Shown here piece after piece: positions 19,487 to 27,382 of a stretch of 64,000 nucleotides of DNA (within the stretch, counting starts at the first letter, position 1; the number at the start of each line of letters is the position of its first letter). A program made the translations under genes and the position numbers. The DNA comes from Nonomuraea sp. NBC_00507 (GTDB lineage Bacteria; Actinomycetota; Actinomycetes; Streptosporangiales; Streptosporangiaceae), in the NCBI RefSeq assembly GCF_036013525.1, contig NZ_CP107853.1, positions 1 through 64,000 of the forward strand, written 5' to 3'. A model generated the notes under the pieces. It worked only from the letters and a program-made list of their open reading frames with translations, was not told where the DNA came from and did not search any database.

Positions 19487-19536
19487 CGAGATCCCCTTGA
19501 CAGGCCACGGCAGAGGCGTAACTTCCGCGATACGGG

Positions 19537-19578
19537 GTTTGTTCGGTCAGAGAATACATGTGCGCATCGCGAACAAAC
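19537..19578 (+). promoter_or_regulatory. 9-bp inverted repeat, probable IclR operator
   Basis: GTTTGTTCG (19537-19545) and its exact complement CGAACAAAC (19570-19578) lie 33 bp apart centre to centre, about three helical turns. The right arm abuts the RBS (CAGGAG) of the binding-protein gene at 19589. The site sits in the only gap between the IclR gene and the transporter operon. Confidence 0.65.
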
Positions 19579-19588
19579 AGGAGCCACC

Positions 19589-20536
19589 GTGCGTCGTGCT
19601 CTCATCGTCTTCGCCGCCTTACTCGTCACAGCCGCCTGCGGCGGCACTCAGCCCGCGGCGCCCGGCCAGCAGGCCTCCGGCGGGATGAGCAAGGTCAACG
19701 CCGGTGTGATCGCCATCGTCGACACCGCGCCGATCCACCTCGGCAAGGCCAAGGGCTTCTTCACCGAGCAGAAGATCGACCTCACGATCACCTCCGTGCC
19801 CGGCGGCGCGGCGAGCATCTCGGGCGCGGTGAGCGGGCAGTTCCAGTTCGCCTTCGCGAACACGACCTCGCTGCTGACCGCCAAGCAGCAGGGCCTCGAC
19901 GTCAAGGTGGTCGCCAACGGCGTCTCCTCGACCGGGCAGCAGGGCAAAGACTTCAGCGCCGTGCTGGTCAAACCGGACAGCCCCATCAAGACCGCCAAGG
20001 ATCTGGCCGGCAAGAAGATCTCGGTCAACCAGCTCAAGAACATCGGCGACACGACCGTACGCGCCTCTGTCCGCAACGCGGGCGGCGACCCCACCGGCAT
20101 CGAGTTCGTCGAGCTGCCCTTCCCCGACGCGCCCGCCGCGCTGCAGAGCGGCCAGGTGGACGCGATCTGGGTCGTCGAGCCGTTCGTCAGCCAGGCGATC
20201 AGCCAGGGAGCGCGCCCCGTGGCGTGGAACTTCGCCGACGCCGCGCCCAACCTCACCGTGGCCATGTACTTCACCACGAGCCGGACCGACGCCGACCTGA
20301 CCAGCCGGTTCACGGCGGCCATGCGTAAGTCGCTGGAGTACGCCGACGAGCACCCCGACGAGGTCAGAGAGGTGCTGAAGACGTACACGAAGATCGCGCC
20401 CGAGGTGATCGCGAAGATCAACCTGCCGAAGTGGCCGGTCGAGGTGAACAAGGCCTCCGTGCAGACCGTGGCCGATCTGGCCCTGGCGGACGGGGTGCTC
20501 AAGGAGAAGATCGACGTGTCGGCGCTGGTGCCGTGA
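19589..20536 (+). CDS. ABC transporter substrate-binding lipoprotein (SsuA/NMT1 type)
   Basis: 315 residues from GTG 19589, six bases after CAGGAG. The signal peptide ends in lipobox VTAAC, so the mature protein should be lipid-anchored outside the membrane. The body matches the NMT1/THI5-SsuA family: DTAPIHLGKAKGFFTEQKID, GQFQFAFANTTSLL, SGQVDAIWVVEPF. These proteins capture sulfonates, nitriles, aromatic acids or pyrimidine precursors. The downstream decarboxylase and dehydrogenase suggest an aromatic 2-oxo acid such as benzoylformate (inference). First gene of the operon. Confidence 0.92.
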   Translation: MRRALIVFAALLVTAACGGTQPAAPGQQASGGMSKVNAGVIAIVDTAPIHLGKAKGFFTEQKIDLTITSVPGGAASISGAVSGQFQFAFANTTSLLTAKQQGLDVKVVANGVSSTGQQGKDFSAVLVKPDSPIKTAKDLAGKKISVNQLKNIGDTTVRASVRNAGGDPTGIEFVELPFPDAPAALQSGQVDAIWVVEPFVSQAISQGARPVAWNFADAAPNLTVAMYFTTSRTDADLTSRFTAAMRKSLEYADEHPDEVREVLKTYTKIAPEVIAKINLPKWPVEVNKASVQTVADLALADGVLKEKIDVSALVP

Positions 20537-21300
20537 CCAGGCTCCTCTACGGCCTGGCCGGGCTGGGTGGCCTCCTGGCGCTGCTGGAGGCGGTGCCCCG
20601 GCTCGGCCTGGTCGACGAGCGTTTCCTGCCGCCCGCGTCGCTGATCCTGAGCACGCTGGGCGCGCAGCTGGCGGCGCCGCAGTTGTGGATCGCGCTCGGC
20701 GAGACCATGGGCGGCTGGGCGCTCGGCCTGGCGATGGCGTTCTGCGCGGCGGTCGTGGCCGGGGTGGTCATCGGGATCGTCCCCGGCCTGCGGGCGCTGA
20801 CCAACTCCACGATCGAGTTCCTGCGCCCGATCCCGTCGGTCGCGCTGGTGCCGCTGGCCACGCTGCTGTTCGGGCCGTCGCTCGGCTCGACGCTCATGCT
20901 CGTGGTGTACGCCGCGTTCTGGCAGGTGCTCATTCAGGTCCTGTACGGCGTCGCGGCCGTGGACGCGGTGGCCTACGACACCGCCAGGTCGTACGGGCTG
21001 TCGGCCTGGTCGCGGGTCAGGCACCTGGTGTGGCCGACCGCGCTGCCGTACGTCATGACCGGGCTCAGGCTGGCGGCGGCGGTGGCGTTCATCCTGGCGG
21101 TGACGGCGGAGCTGGTGATCGGCAGTCCGGGTCTGGGGGCCGAGATCCAGGTGGCGCAGAGCAGCGGGGCCGTGCCCACGGTGTACGCGCTGATCGTGGT
21201 GGCCGGGGTCGTCGGCATCGCCGTGAACGCCGCCGTGCGGCTGCTGGAGCGCAGGGTGCTGGCCTGGCATCCGGCCGTGCGATCGGAGGTCGCCGCGTGA
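20533..21300 (+). CDS. ABC transporter permease 1 (SsuC/TauC-like)
   Basis: 255 residues from GTG 20533, overlapping the lipoprotein stop as GTGA. About six membrane helices are visible. The EAA-type loop AYDTARSYGLSAWSRVRHLV docks the ATPase. It is related to, but clearly different from, the second permease, so the importer is probably a heterodimeric channel. Confidence 0.92.
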   Translation: MTRLLYGLAGLGGLLALLEAVPRLGLVDERFLPPASLILSTLGAQLAAPQLWIALGETMGGWALGLAMAFCAAVVAGVVIGIVPGLRALTNSTIEFLRPIPSVALVPLATLLFGPSLGSTLMLVVYAAFWQVLIQVLYGVAAVDAVAYDTARSYGLSAWSRVRHLVWPTALPYVMTGLRLAAAVAFILAVTAELVIGSPGLGAEIQVAQSSGAVPTVYALIVVAGVVGIAVNAAVRLLERRVLAWHPAVRSEVAA

Positions 21301-22100
21301 AGCCTCGCCGGACGGTCCCGGGTCGCCGGGCGGCGGTCTGGGACCGCGGGGTGCGTACGGTCAGGCTGCTGGCTCTGCCGGTCGCTTTGGTGCTGGTCTG
21401 GTGGGCGGTCAGCGGGAGCTCGTTCTACCTGCCGAGCCCTGTCCGGGTGGGGCAGGCGTTCGCCGAGACCTGGTTCTCCGAGCGGCTGGCCGAGGACGTG
21501 GTGCCGAGCGTGGGGCGGCTGCTGGCGGGGTACGCGCTGGCCGGGCTGCTCGGGGTCGGCCTGGGCGTGCTGATCGGGTCGTCGGCGCGGCTGCGCGCCA
21601 CGATGGAGCCGGTGCTGGAGTTCTTCCGCGCCATCCCGCCGCCCGTGCTGGTGCCGCTGATCATGCTGCTGGCCGGCATCGACACGCCGATGAAGGTGCT
21701 GGTCATCGTGTCCGGCTGCGTGTGGCCGATCCTGCTGAACACCGTGGAGGGCGTGCGGGCGCTGGACGAGGTCCTCGCCGACACCTGCCGCATGTACGGC
21801 GTGCGCGGCGCGTCCAGGATGCGGCGTTTCGTGCTGCGCGGCGCGAGCCCGCAGATCATGACCGGGCTGCGGCAGGCCCTGTCCATCGGGATCATCCTCA
21901 TGGTCATCAGCGAGATGTTCGCCAGCTCCAGCGGGCTGGGGTTCACGATCGTGCTGTTCCAGCGGCAGTTCCAGATCGCCGAGATGTGGAGCGGCATCCT
22001 GCTACTCGGCCTGCTGGGCCTGGGGTTGTCCGTCCTGTTCCGCCGCGTCGAGCGGTGGGTGTTGTCCTGGTACTACGGCAGTGGAGTCGCCCGTGCTTGA
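21297..22100 (+). CDS. ABC transporter permease 2 (SsuC/TauC-like)
   Basis: 267 residues from GTG 21297, again a GTGA overlap with the gene before. It has about six membrane helices and the coupling loop LADTCRMYGVRGASRMRRFV. Conserved inner-membrane signatures include EFFRAIPPPVLVPL and MVISEMFASSSGLGF. It pairs with the preceding permease; both sit upstream of one ATPase. Confidence 0.92.
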   Translation: MKPRRTVPGRRAAVWDRGVRTVRLLALPVALVLVWWAVSGSSFYLPSPVRVGQAFAETWFSERLAEDVVPSVGRLLAGYALAGLLGVGLGVLIGSSARLRATMEPVLEFFRAIPPPVLVPLIMLLAGIDTPMKVLVIVSGCVWPILLNTVEGVRALDEVLADTCRMYGVRGASRMRRFVLRGASPQIMTGLRQALSIGIILMVISEMFASSSGLGFTIVLFQRQFQIAEMWSGILLLGLLGLGLSVLFRRVERWVLSWYYGSGVARA

Positions 22101-22863
22101 GATCTCCGCGCTGAACAAGGTCTACGAGAGCCCGGGCCGCCGGGTCGAGGCGATCCGCTCGGTCACGGTGGGCGTCGAGGCGGGCGAGCTGGTATGCGTG
22201 GTGGGCCCGTCGGGCTGCGGCAAGACGACGCTGCTGCGGTGCGTGGCCGGGCTGCTGCCGGTCAGCGGCGGCGCGGTGCGGGTTGCCGGCGTCCCTGTCA
22301 CGGGGCCGCCGCCGCGGATGGCCGTGGTGTTCCAGGAGTACGGCCGGAGCCTGTTCCCCTGGATGACCGTGTGGCAGAACGTCGAGCTGCCGCTGAAGGA
22401 GAAACGCCTGCCCGCGGCGCGGCGGCGGGAGCTGGTGACCGGCTCCCTGGAGGCGGTGGGGCTCAGCGACGCCACGGACGCCCATCCGTGGCAGTTGTCC
22501 GGCGGCATGCAGCAGCGGGTGGCGATCGCGCGGGCGGTGGCGTACGAGCCGCAGGTGCTGCTGATGGACGAGCCGTTCGCGGCCGTCGACGCGCAGACCC
22601 GGGCCGACCTGGAGGACCTGATCCTGCGGTTGTGGCGCGACCTCGGGGTGACCACCCTGTTCGTCACCCACGACATCGACGAGGCCGTCTACCTGGGACA
22701 ACGGGTGATCATCCTGTCCTCCTCGCCCACCACGGTCATGGAGGACCTGAAGATCGACCTGCCCCCCGAACGCGACCAGCTGACCACCCGGTCCCTGCCG
22801 CGCTTCGGCGAGTTGCGCGGGCACGTCTACCGGCAGATCCAGCGAGCCAGGGGGACACGATGA
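22081..22863 (+). CDS. ABC transporter ATP-binding protein (SsuB/TauB-like)
   Basis: 260 residues from GTG 22081, overlapping the permease by 20 bp; GTG 22093 is an alternative with a closer RBS-like GTGGAG. Walker A is GPSGCGKTT, the signature is LSGGMQQR, Walker B is VLLMDEPF and the H-loop is VTHDIDEA, so all catalytic elements are present. It powers the two permeases. Confidence 0.94.
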   Translation: MESPVLEISALNKVYESPGRRVEAIRSVTVGVEAGELVCVVGPSGCGKTTLLRCVAGLLPVSGGAVRVAGVPVTGPPPRMAVVFQEYGRSLFPWMTVWQNVELPLKEKRLPAARRRELVTGSLEAVGLSDATDAHPWQLSGGMQQRVAIARAVAYEPQVLLMDEPFAAVDAQTRADLEDLILRLWRDLGVTTLFVTHDIDEAVYLGQRVIILSSSPTTVMEDLKIDLPPERDQLTTRSLPRFGELRGHVYRQIQRARGTR

Positions 22864-24593
22864 CGACAGTGCGCGACGCCACGTTCGACGTGCTCAGGCG
22901 GCACGGGCTGAGCACGATCTTCTGCAATCCCGGCTCCACGGAGGTATCCCTGCTGACCGGGCTGCCGGACGACCTGCGCTTCGTGCTGGCCCTGCACGAG
23001 GGGTCCGTGGTGGGGATGGCCACCGGCTGGGCGATCGGTCGCTACGAAGGGAGCGGAGCTCCCGAGCCAATAAGAGGAGGGCCGGCGCTCGTCGTGCTGC
23101 ACACGACGGCAGGGCTCGGCAACGCGGTCGGCGCCGTCGCCACGGCCCGGGTCAACCGGGTGCCGCTGGTGATCCTCGTCGGGCAGCAGGACCGGCGGCA
23201 CCTGGCGCTGGAGCCGTTCCTGGCGGGCCGGCTGGACGGGCTGGCCGGGGACTATCCGGTGTGGGTCGATCAGCCGGTACGGGCCCAGGACGTGCCGGGA
23301 GCTGTGGCGCGGGCCTGCCACGAGGCGGTCACCTTCCGCGGGCCCGCGCTGGTGGTGGTGCCGATGGACGACTGGGACGCGGCCTTCGAAGGAGAGATCA
23401 CCGCGGCCGCCCAGCAGGTCGTGCGGCCGCTCGCCGTGGCGGACGCCGACCTCGCGCCGCTGGTGTCGCTGCTGGCGGGCGCCCGGGCGCCGGCGATCGT
23501 CGCCGGGGCGGGCGCCGACTGGGAGTCCCTGGTGGGGCTGGCCGAGCGGCTGGGGTGCCCGGTGTTCCAGGAGTCGTTCGGTGCGCGGGCCGGCTTCCCG
23601 CAGGACCATCCGCAGTACGCCGGGGTGCTGCCGGCCGACCGGGTGCGGCTGCGAGCAGTGCTGGCGGGCCACGACGTGGTGCTGGCCGTGGGGGCGCCGG
23701 TGTTCCGGCAGTACCCGTACGTGCCGGGGCCGCTGGTGGCGGCGGGGACGGCGGTCGCGGTGATCACCGACGATCCGGCCGAGGTGCATCGCAGCCCGGC
23801 CGACCTGGCGTATTTGGCCGCGCCGTCGGCCGTCTGCGCCCGCCTGACCGCCCTGCTGCCCCCTGGCGGGCAGGACAGTGGGGGCGGAGGCGGCGTTGAA
23901 GGGCGACCGGCCGACGGCGGAGGCGGCGTTGAAGGGCGACCGGCCGACGGCGGAGGCGGCGTCGAGGGGCGACCGGCCGGCGGCGGCGGAAGCGTTGGGA
24001 CGCGGCCGGCCGCCGTTCCGCCGGTGCCGGAGGGAGGGCGGCCGTTGCGGGCCGCGCACGTGCTGCGCGAGCTGGCCGTGCGGCTGTCCGCCGACACCGT
24101 GCTCCTCGAGGAGACCCCGTCATCCCGCCCCGACCTGCACCGGCTCGTGCCCGCCAGGAACCCGCTCGGCTTCCTGTCGGCGGCCATGGGCGGGCTCGGT
24201 TTCGCGCTGCCGGCCGCGGTCGGGCTGAGGATGGCGCTCCCCGACCGCCCCGTGGTCGCGGTCGTGGGCGACGGGTCGGCGCTCTACGGCATGCACGCGC
24301 TTTGGAGCGCCGCGCACTACCGGGTGGGCGCGCTGTTCGTGGTGCTCGCCAACGGCCGCTACGCGGTCATGGACCGGCTGGCCGACCAGCGGGGCGGCAA
24401 GGCGCCGTGGCCGCCGTTCACCGAGGTGGACATGGGTGCCCTGGCCAGGTCGCTCGGCTGCCCTGCGCGGCGCGTGGAGACGTACGAGGAGCTGACGGCG
24501 GCACTCGACGAGGTGGTGCCGGGGCTCTCCGCCCGCGAGGAACCCCTATTGCTCGACGTCACCGTAACGGTGGACCCCGACTTCCAACCTTGA
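22860..24593 (+). CDS. Thiamine-diphosphate enzyme, benzoylformate-decarboxylase-like
   Basis: 577 residues from ATG 22860 (ATGA overlap with the ATPase). Three ThDP-fold domains are seen. The N-terminal domain has FCNPGSTE and the cofactor glutamate in ALHEGSVVG, with histidine in VLHTTAGLGNA. The C-terminal domain has the GDGS...N cofactor motif (VVGDGSALYGMHALW to LANGRY). It would decarboxylate an aryl 2-oxo acid to an aldehyde. From memory, Pseudomonas benzoylformate decarboxylase has a catalytic His at FRYHQY; here the aligned text is FRQYPY, so the exact reaction is uncertain. An 11-residue tandem repeat lies in the linker before the third domain. Confidence 0.88.
   Translation: MTTVRDATFDVLRRHGLSTIFCNPGSTEVSLLTGLPDDLRFVLALHEGSVVGMATGWAIGRYEGSGAPEPIRGGPALVVLHTTAGLGNAVGAVATARVNRVPLVILVGQQDRRHLALEPFLAGRLDGLAGDYPVWVDQPVRAQDVPGAVARACHEAVTFRGPALVVVPMDDWDAAFEGEITAAAQQVVRPLAVADADLAPLVSLLAGARAPAIVAGAGADWESLVGLAERLGCPVFQESFGARAGFPQDHPQYAGVLPADRVRLRAVLAGHDVVLAVGAPVFRQYPYVPGPLVAAGTAVAVITDDPAEVHRSPADLAYLAAPSAVCARLTALLPPGGQDSGGGGGVEGRPADGGGGVEGRPADGGGGVEGRPAGGGGSVGTRPAAVPPVPEGGRPLRAAHVLRELAVRLSADTVLLEETPSSRPDLHRLVPARNPLGFLSAAMGGLGFALPAAVGLRMALPDRPVVAVVGDGSALYGMHALWSAAHYRVGALFVVLANGRYAVMDRLADQRGGKAPWPPFTEVDMGALARSLGCPARRVETYEELTAALDEVVPGLSAREEPLLLDVTVTVDPDFQP
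23883..23981 (+). repeat. 33-bp tandem repeat in the decarboxylase linker
   Basis: Three consecutive 33-bp units (23883, 23916, 23949), the first two identical, encode the 11-residue unit VEGRPADGGGG. A degraded fourth unit runs to about 24012. The repeat lies between the middle and C-terminal domains, where added length would be tolerated. Confidence 0.9.
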
Positions 24594-24604
24594 GGAGGCT
24601 CACC

Positions 24605-26062
24605 ATGACATTCCTGGACCCCAAGATCTGGACCGGCCTGGTCTTCGACGGCGGCTGGACGGCCTCGCGCGCCGGTGACGCGCCGGTCGTCGAGCCGGCG
24701 ACGGGCAACGAGCTCGGCCGTGCGGGCACGGCCGGCGCCGACGACGTGGCCGCGGCCGCCCTGCGGGCACGCCAGGAGCAGCGGGCGTGGGCGGCCACCC
24801 CATACGAGGAGCGGGCGGCGGTGCTGCGCCGCGCCGGGCGGCTCTTCGAGGAGCACGCGCAGGAGATCCAGGACTGGATCGTCCGCGAGTCCGGCGGGGT
24901 GCCCGGCAAGGCCGCCTTCGAGACGCACGTGGCGGCGCAGGAGTGCTACGAGGCGGCGGCGCTGGCCTCGCAGCCGCTCGGCGAGGTGCTGCCGACCTCG
25001 CGCAAGCGGCTCAGCTTCGCGCGGCGGGTGCCGGTGGGCGTGGTCGGGGTGATCGCGCCGTTCAACTTCCCGCTGATCCTCGGCACCAGGTCGGTGGCTC
25101 CGGCGCTCGCGCTCGGGAACGCGGTCGTCTTCAAGCCGGACCAGCGCACCGCCGTCTGCGGCGGGTTCGCGATCGCCCGCGTCTTCGAGGAGGCGGGGCT
25201 GCCGAGCGGCCTGCTGCACGTGCTGCCCGGCGGCGCCGAGACCGGGCAGGCCCTGGTGACCGACCCGAACATCCCGGTGATCTCCTTCACCGGCTCGAGC
25301 GCGGCCGGGCGCAAGGTCGGGGAGGCGGGGGCGCGCCTGCTCAAGCGGGTGCACCTGGAGCTGGGCGGCAACTCGGCGCTGGTCGTCTTCGACGACGCCG
25401 ACCTCCAGCCGGCCGTGTCCGCCGCCTCGTGGGCGTCGTTCTTCCACCAGGGGCAGATCTGCATGACGGCGGGCCGGCATCTGGTGCACGAATCGGTGGC
25501 GGAGGAGTACGTCGAACGCCTCGCCGCCAAGGCCGACGCCCTGCCGGTCGGCGACCCGGCCACCGGTCAGGTCGCCCTCGGCCCGCTCATCGACCCCGGA
25601 CAGCGGGACCGGGTGCACCGGCTCGTCACCGACAGCGTGTCGGCCGGGGCCAGGCTCGCCGCCGGCGGGACGTACGACCGGCTGTTCTACCGGCCCACCG
25701 TGCTGGCCGGGGTGCCGGCCCACGCGCCGGCGTACGCGGAGGAGGTGTTCGGGCCGGTGGCGCCGGTGATGACGTTCTCCTCGCTGGAGCAGGCGGCGGC
25801 GCTGGCCGCCGACACGGAGTACGGCCTGTCGCTCGGCATCCTCACCCGCGACGTCATGAAGGGGCTGGCGCTGGCCGACCTGGTGCCGACGGGCATCGTG
25901 CACATCAACGACCAGACGGTGGACGACGAGGCCGTGGCACCGTTCGGCGGGGTGGGCGCCTCGGGGACCGGCACGAGGTTCGGCGGGCCCGCCAACGCGG
26001 ACGCCTTCACGGAGACCCAGTGGGTCACCGTACAGGGGGACGTGGCGGCGTACCCCTTCTAG
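24605..26062 (+). CDS. Aldehyde dehydrogenase, benzaldehyde dehydrogenase type
   Basis: 485 residues from ATG 24605, eight bases after GAGGAGG. NAD(P)-linked oxidation of an aldehyde to an acid. Catalytic features are present: oxyanion asparagine in APFNFPLILG, general-base glutamate in HLELGGNSALV and nucleophile cysteine in FFHQGQICMTAGR. The sequence resembles benzaldehyde and vanillin dehydrogenases. Placed just after the decarboxylase, it should oxidise that enzyme's aldehyde product. Its last 405 bp are exactly repeated 1278 bp downstream. Confidence 0.94.
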   Translation: MTFLDPKIWTGLVFDGGWTASRAGDAPVVEPATGNELGRAGTAGADDVAAAALRARQEQRAWAATPYEERAAVLRRAGRLFEEHAQEIQDWIVRESGGVPGKAAFETHVAAQECYEAAALASQPLGEVLPTSRKRLSFARRVPVGVVGVIAPFNFPLILGTRSVAPALALGNAVVFKPDQRTAVCGGFAIARVFEEAGLPSGLLHVLPGGAETGQALVTDPNIPVISFTGSSAAGRKVGEAGARLLKRVHLELGGNSALVVFDDADLQPAVSAASWASFFHQGQICMTAGRHLVHESVAEEYVERLAAKADALPVGDPATGQVALGPLIDPGQRDRVHRLVTDSVSAGARLAAGGTYDRLFYRPTVLAGVPAHAPAYAEEVFGPVAPVMTFSSLEQAAALAADTEYGLSLGILTRDVMKGLALADLVPTGIVHINDQTVDDEAVAPFGGVGASGTGTRFGGPANADAFTETQWVTVQGDVAAYPF

Positions 26063-26137
26063 CGAGACTGCAAGGCGCCGGGGATCTCGGCGCCTTGCAA
26101 TCGTTCACCTTGCTTGGCGTTCTGCGGCCTCCACCAC
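25658..26137 (+). repeat. 480-bp perfect direct repeat, copy 1
   Basis: Covers the last 405 bp of the intact dehydrogenase gene, its terminator hairpin and 33 bp matching the 3' end of folD. Identical by eye to 26936-27415. The pair flank a 798-bp insert with a toxin-antitoxin operon. Confidence 0.97.
26069..26099 (+). terminator. Terminator of the transporter-decarboxylase-dehydrogenase operon
   Basis: A perfect 12-bp stem (TGCAAGGCGCCG against CGGCGCCTTGCA) closes on loop GGGATCT, 7 bp after the dehydrogenase stop. The same hairpin occurs in the second repeat copy, where it also serves folD from the other side. Confidence 0.85.
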
Positions 26138-26197
26138 ATCTAGCGCCACGTAACCAGCGATTCGGTACTTATGGGCAGGCCATCACGAAAGATCGAT

Positions 26198-26213
26198 AGT
26201 ATGCGAGCATACT
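26198..26213 (+). promoter_or_regulatory. 16-bp palindrome, probable toxin-antitoxin operator with -10 box
   Basis: AGTATGC-GA-GCATACT is a perfect inverted repeat with a 2-bp centre, a typical binding site for a small HTH antitoxin. Its right half contains CATACT, a fair -10 element, six bases before GTG 26220, so bound antitoxin would block transcription. Confidence 0.7.
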
Positions 26214-26219
26214 TACGGC

Positions 26220-26600
26220 GTGTATCATGGTGCTGTGACCTATCGCCTGGAGATCGTCATGGAGGTGCGGGACTGGCTGCACCAGCTGCGCCACGCAGAC
26301 CGCGACAGCGCCATCCTGGTCGGCCAGGCGATCACAGCGCTACTCGAAGAAGGGCCAAGCCTCGGAAGACCTCTGGTTGACCGGATCAAGGGCTCAAATC
26401 TGCACAACCTCAAGGAACTCCGTCCGGGCTCTGCCGGGACAACAGAGATAAGGATCCTGTTCATCTTCGACCCGAGCCGGAATGTAGTCCTCCTCGTCGC
26501 CGGCGACAAGGCAGGGCAGTGGTCTTCCTGGTACCGAGAGGCGATTCCATTGGCAGAGGCCCGGTATACGACCTACCTGAAGGAGAAGGAGGAGTCATGA
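26220..26600 (+). CDS. RelE/HigB-type toxin (phage gp49-like, DUF891)
   Basis: 126 residues from GTG 26220; the family start may be GTG 26238 (VTYRLEIV). No RBS precedes either, and a -10-like CATACT six bases before 26220 suggests leaderless translation. The body LHNLKELRPGSAGTTEIRIL and FIFDPSRNVVLLVAGDKAGQ, ending in a basic helix, matches HigB/RelE-fold mRNA-interferase toxins. Its stop overlaps the antitoxin start as ATGA. The toxin-first order is typical of higBA systems. It lies in a 798-bp segment between perfect direct repeats, a sign of acquisition. Confidence 0.88.
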   Translation: MYHGAVTYRLEIVMEVRDWLHQLRHADRDSAILVGQAITALLEEGPSLGRPLVDRIKGSNLHNLKELRPGSAGTTEIRILFIFDPSRNVVLLVAGDKAGQWSSWYREAIPLAEARYTTYLKEKEES

Positions 26601-26923
26601 GCAGCACCCACGGCTACGACCGCGAAGGCTTCCTCTCTGAGTTCTTTCCCGACGCCGATGATCGGGCAGAGGTCGAGGCCGGCGCCCAAGCCCTCATCAA
26701 CGTCAGTCGAGCTCACCGACTGGCCGAGATGCGCAAACGTCTGGGGCTGACACAGGCTGAGGTCGCAGAGCGGATGAACGTGCGCCAAGAGCGCGTCTCC
26801 GCGATCGAACGAGCCAAGGTCGACGCCAGCGAACTGAGAACCCTGGCGGCCTACATCAAGGCACTGGGTGGACGCATGGAGATCATCGCCGACTTCGGGG
26901 GCGAACGTCTCGTGGTCGGCTGA
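26597..26923 (+). CDS. XRE-family antitoxin (HigA-like)
   Basis: 108 residues from ATG 26597, with AAGGAGGAG just upstream. The helix-turn-helix is plain: MRKRLGLTQAEVAERMNVRQ followed by ERVSAIER. It should neutralise the toxin encoded before it and autorepress at the palindrome 26198-26213. The gene stops 12 bp before the second 480-bp repeat. Confidence 0.9.
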   Translation: MSSTHGYDREGFLSEFFPDADDRAEVEAGAQALINVSRAHRLAEMRKRLGLTQAEVAERMNVRQERVSAIERAKVDASELRTLAAYIKALGGRMEIIADFGGERLVVG

Positions 26924-26935
26924 GCGCTGCGCCTT

Positions 26936-27340
26936 GCCGCCGGCGGGACGTACGACCGGCTGTTCTACCGGCCCACCGTGCTGGCCGGGGTGCCGGCCCA
27001 CGCGCCGGCGTACGCGGAGGAGGTGTTCGGGCCGGTGGCGCCGGTGATGACGTTCTCCTCGCTGGAGCAGGCGGCGGCGCTGGCCGCCGACACGGAGTAC
27101 GGCCTGTCGCTCGGCATCCTCACCCGCGACGTCATGAAGGGGCTGGCGCTGGCCGACCTGGTGCCGACGGGCATCGTGCACATCAACGACCAGACGGTGG
27201 ACGACGAGGCCGTGGCACCGTTCGGCGGGGTGGGCGCCTCGGGGACCGGCACGAGGTTCGGCGGGCCCGCCAACGCGGACGCCTTCACGGAGACCCAGTG
27301 GGTCACCGTACAGGGGGACGTGGCGGCGTACCCCTTCTAG
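26936..27340 (+). pseudogene. Duplicated 3' fragment of the aldehyde dehydrogenase gene
   Basis: The last 134 codons of the dehydrogenase and its stop, identical to the intact copy. It lacks the cofactor-binding domain and both catalytic residues, so any product from the internal GTG at 26978 would be inactive. Confidence 0.92.
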
Positions 27341-27346
27341 CGAGAC

Positions 27347-27377
27347 TGCAAGGCGCCGGGGATCTCGGCGCCTTGCA
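27347..27377 (-). terminator. Terminator shared by folD and the duplicated fragment
   Basis: Second copy of the 12-bp stem hairpin, 5 bp beyond the folD stop on the minus strand. Being symmetrical, it can act in both directions. Confidence 0.75.
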
Positions 27378-27382
27378 ATCGT

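Noticed and set aside
26978..27340. Short dehydrogenase as a functional protein
   Set aside because: It lacks the cofactor domain and catalytic residues and is an exact copy of a gene end.
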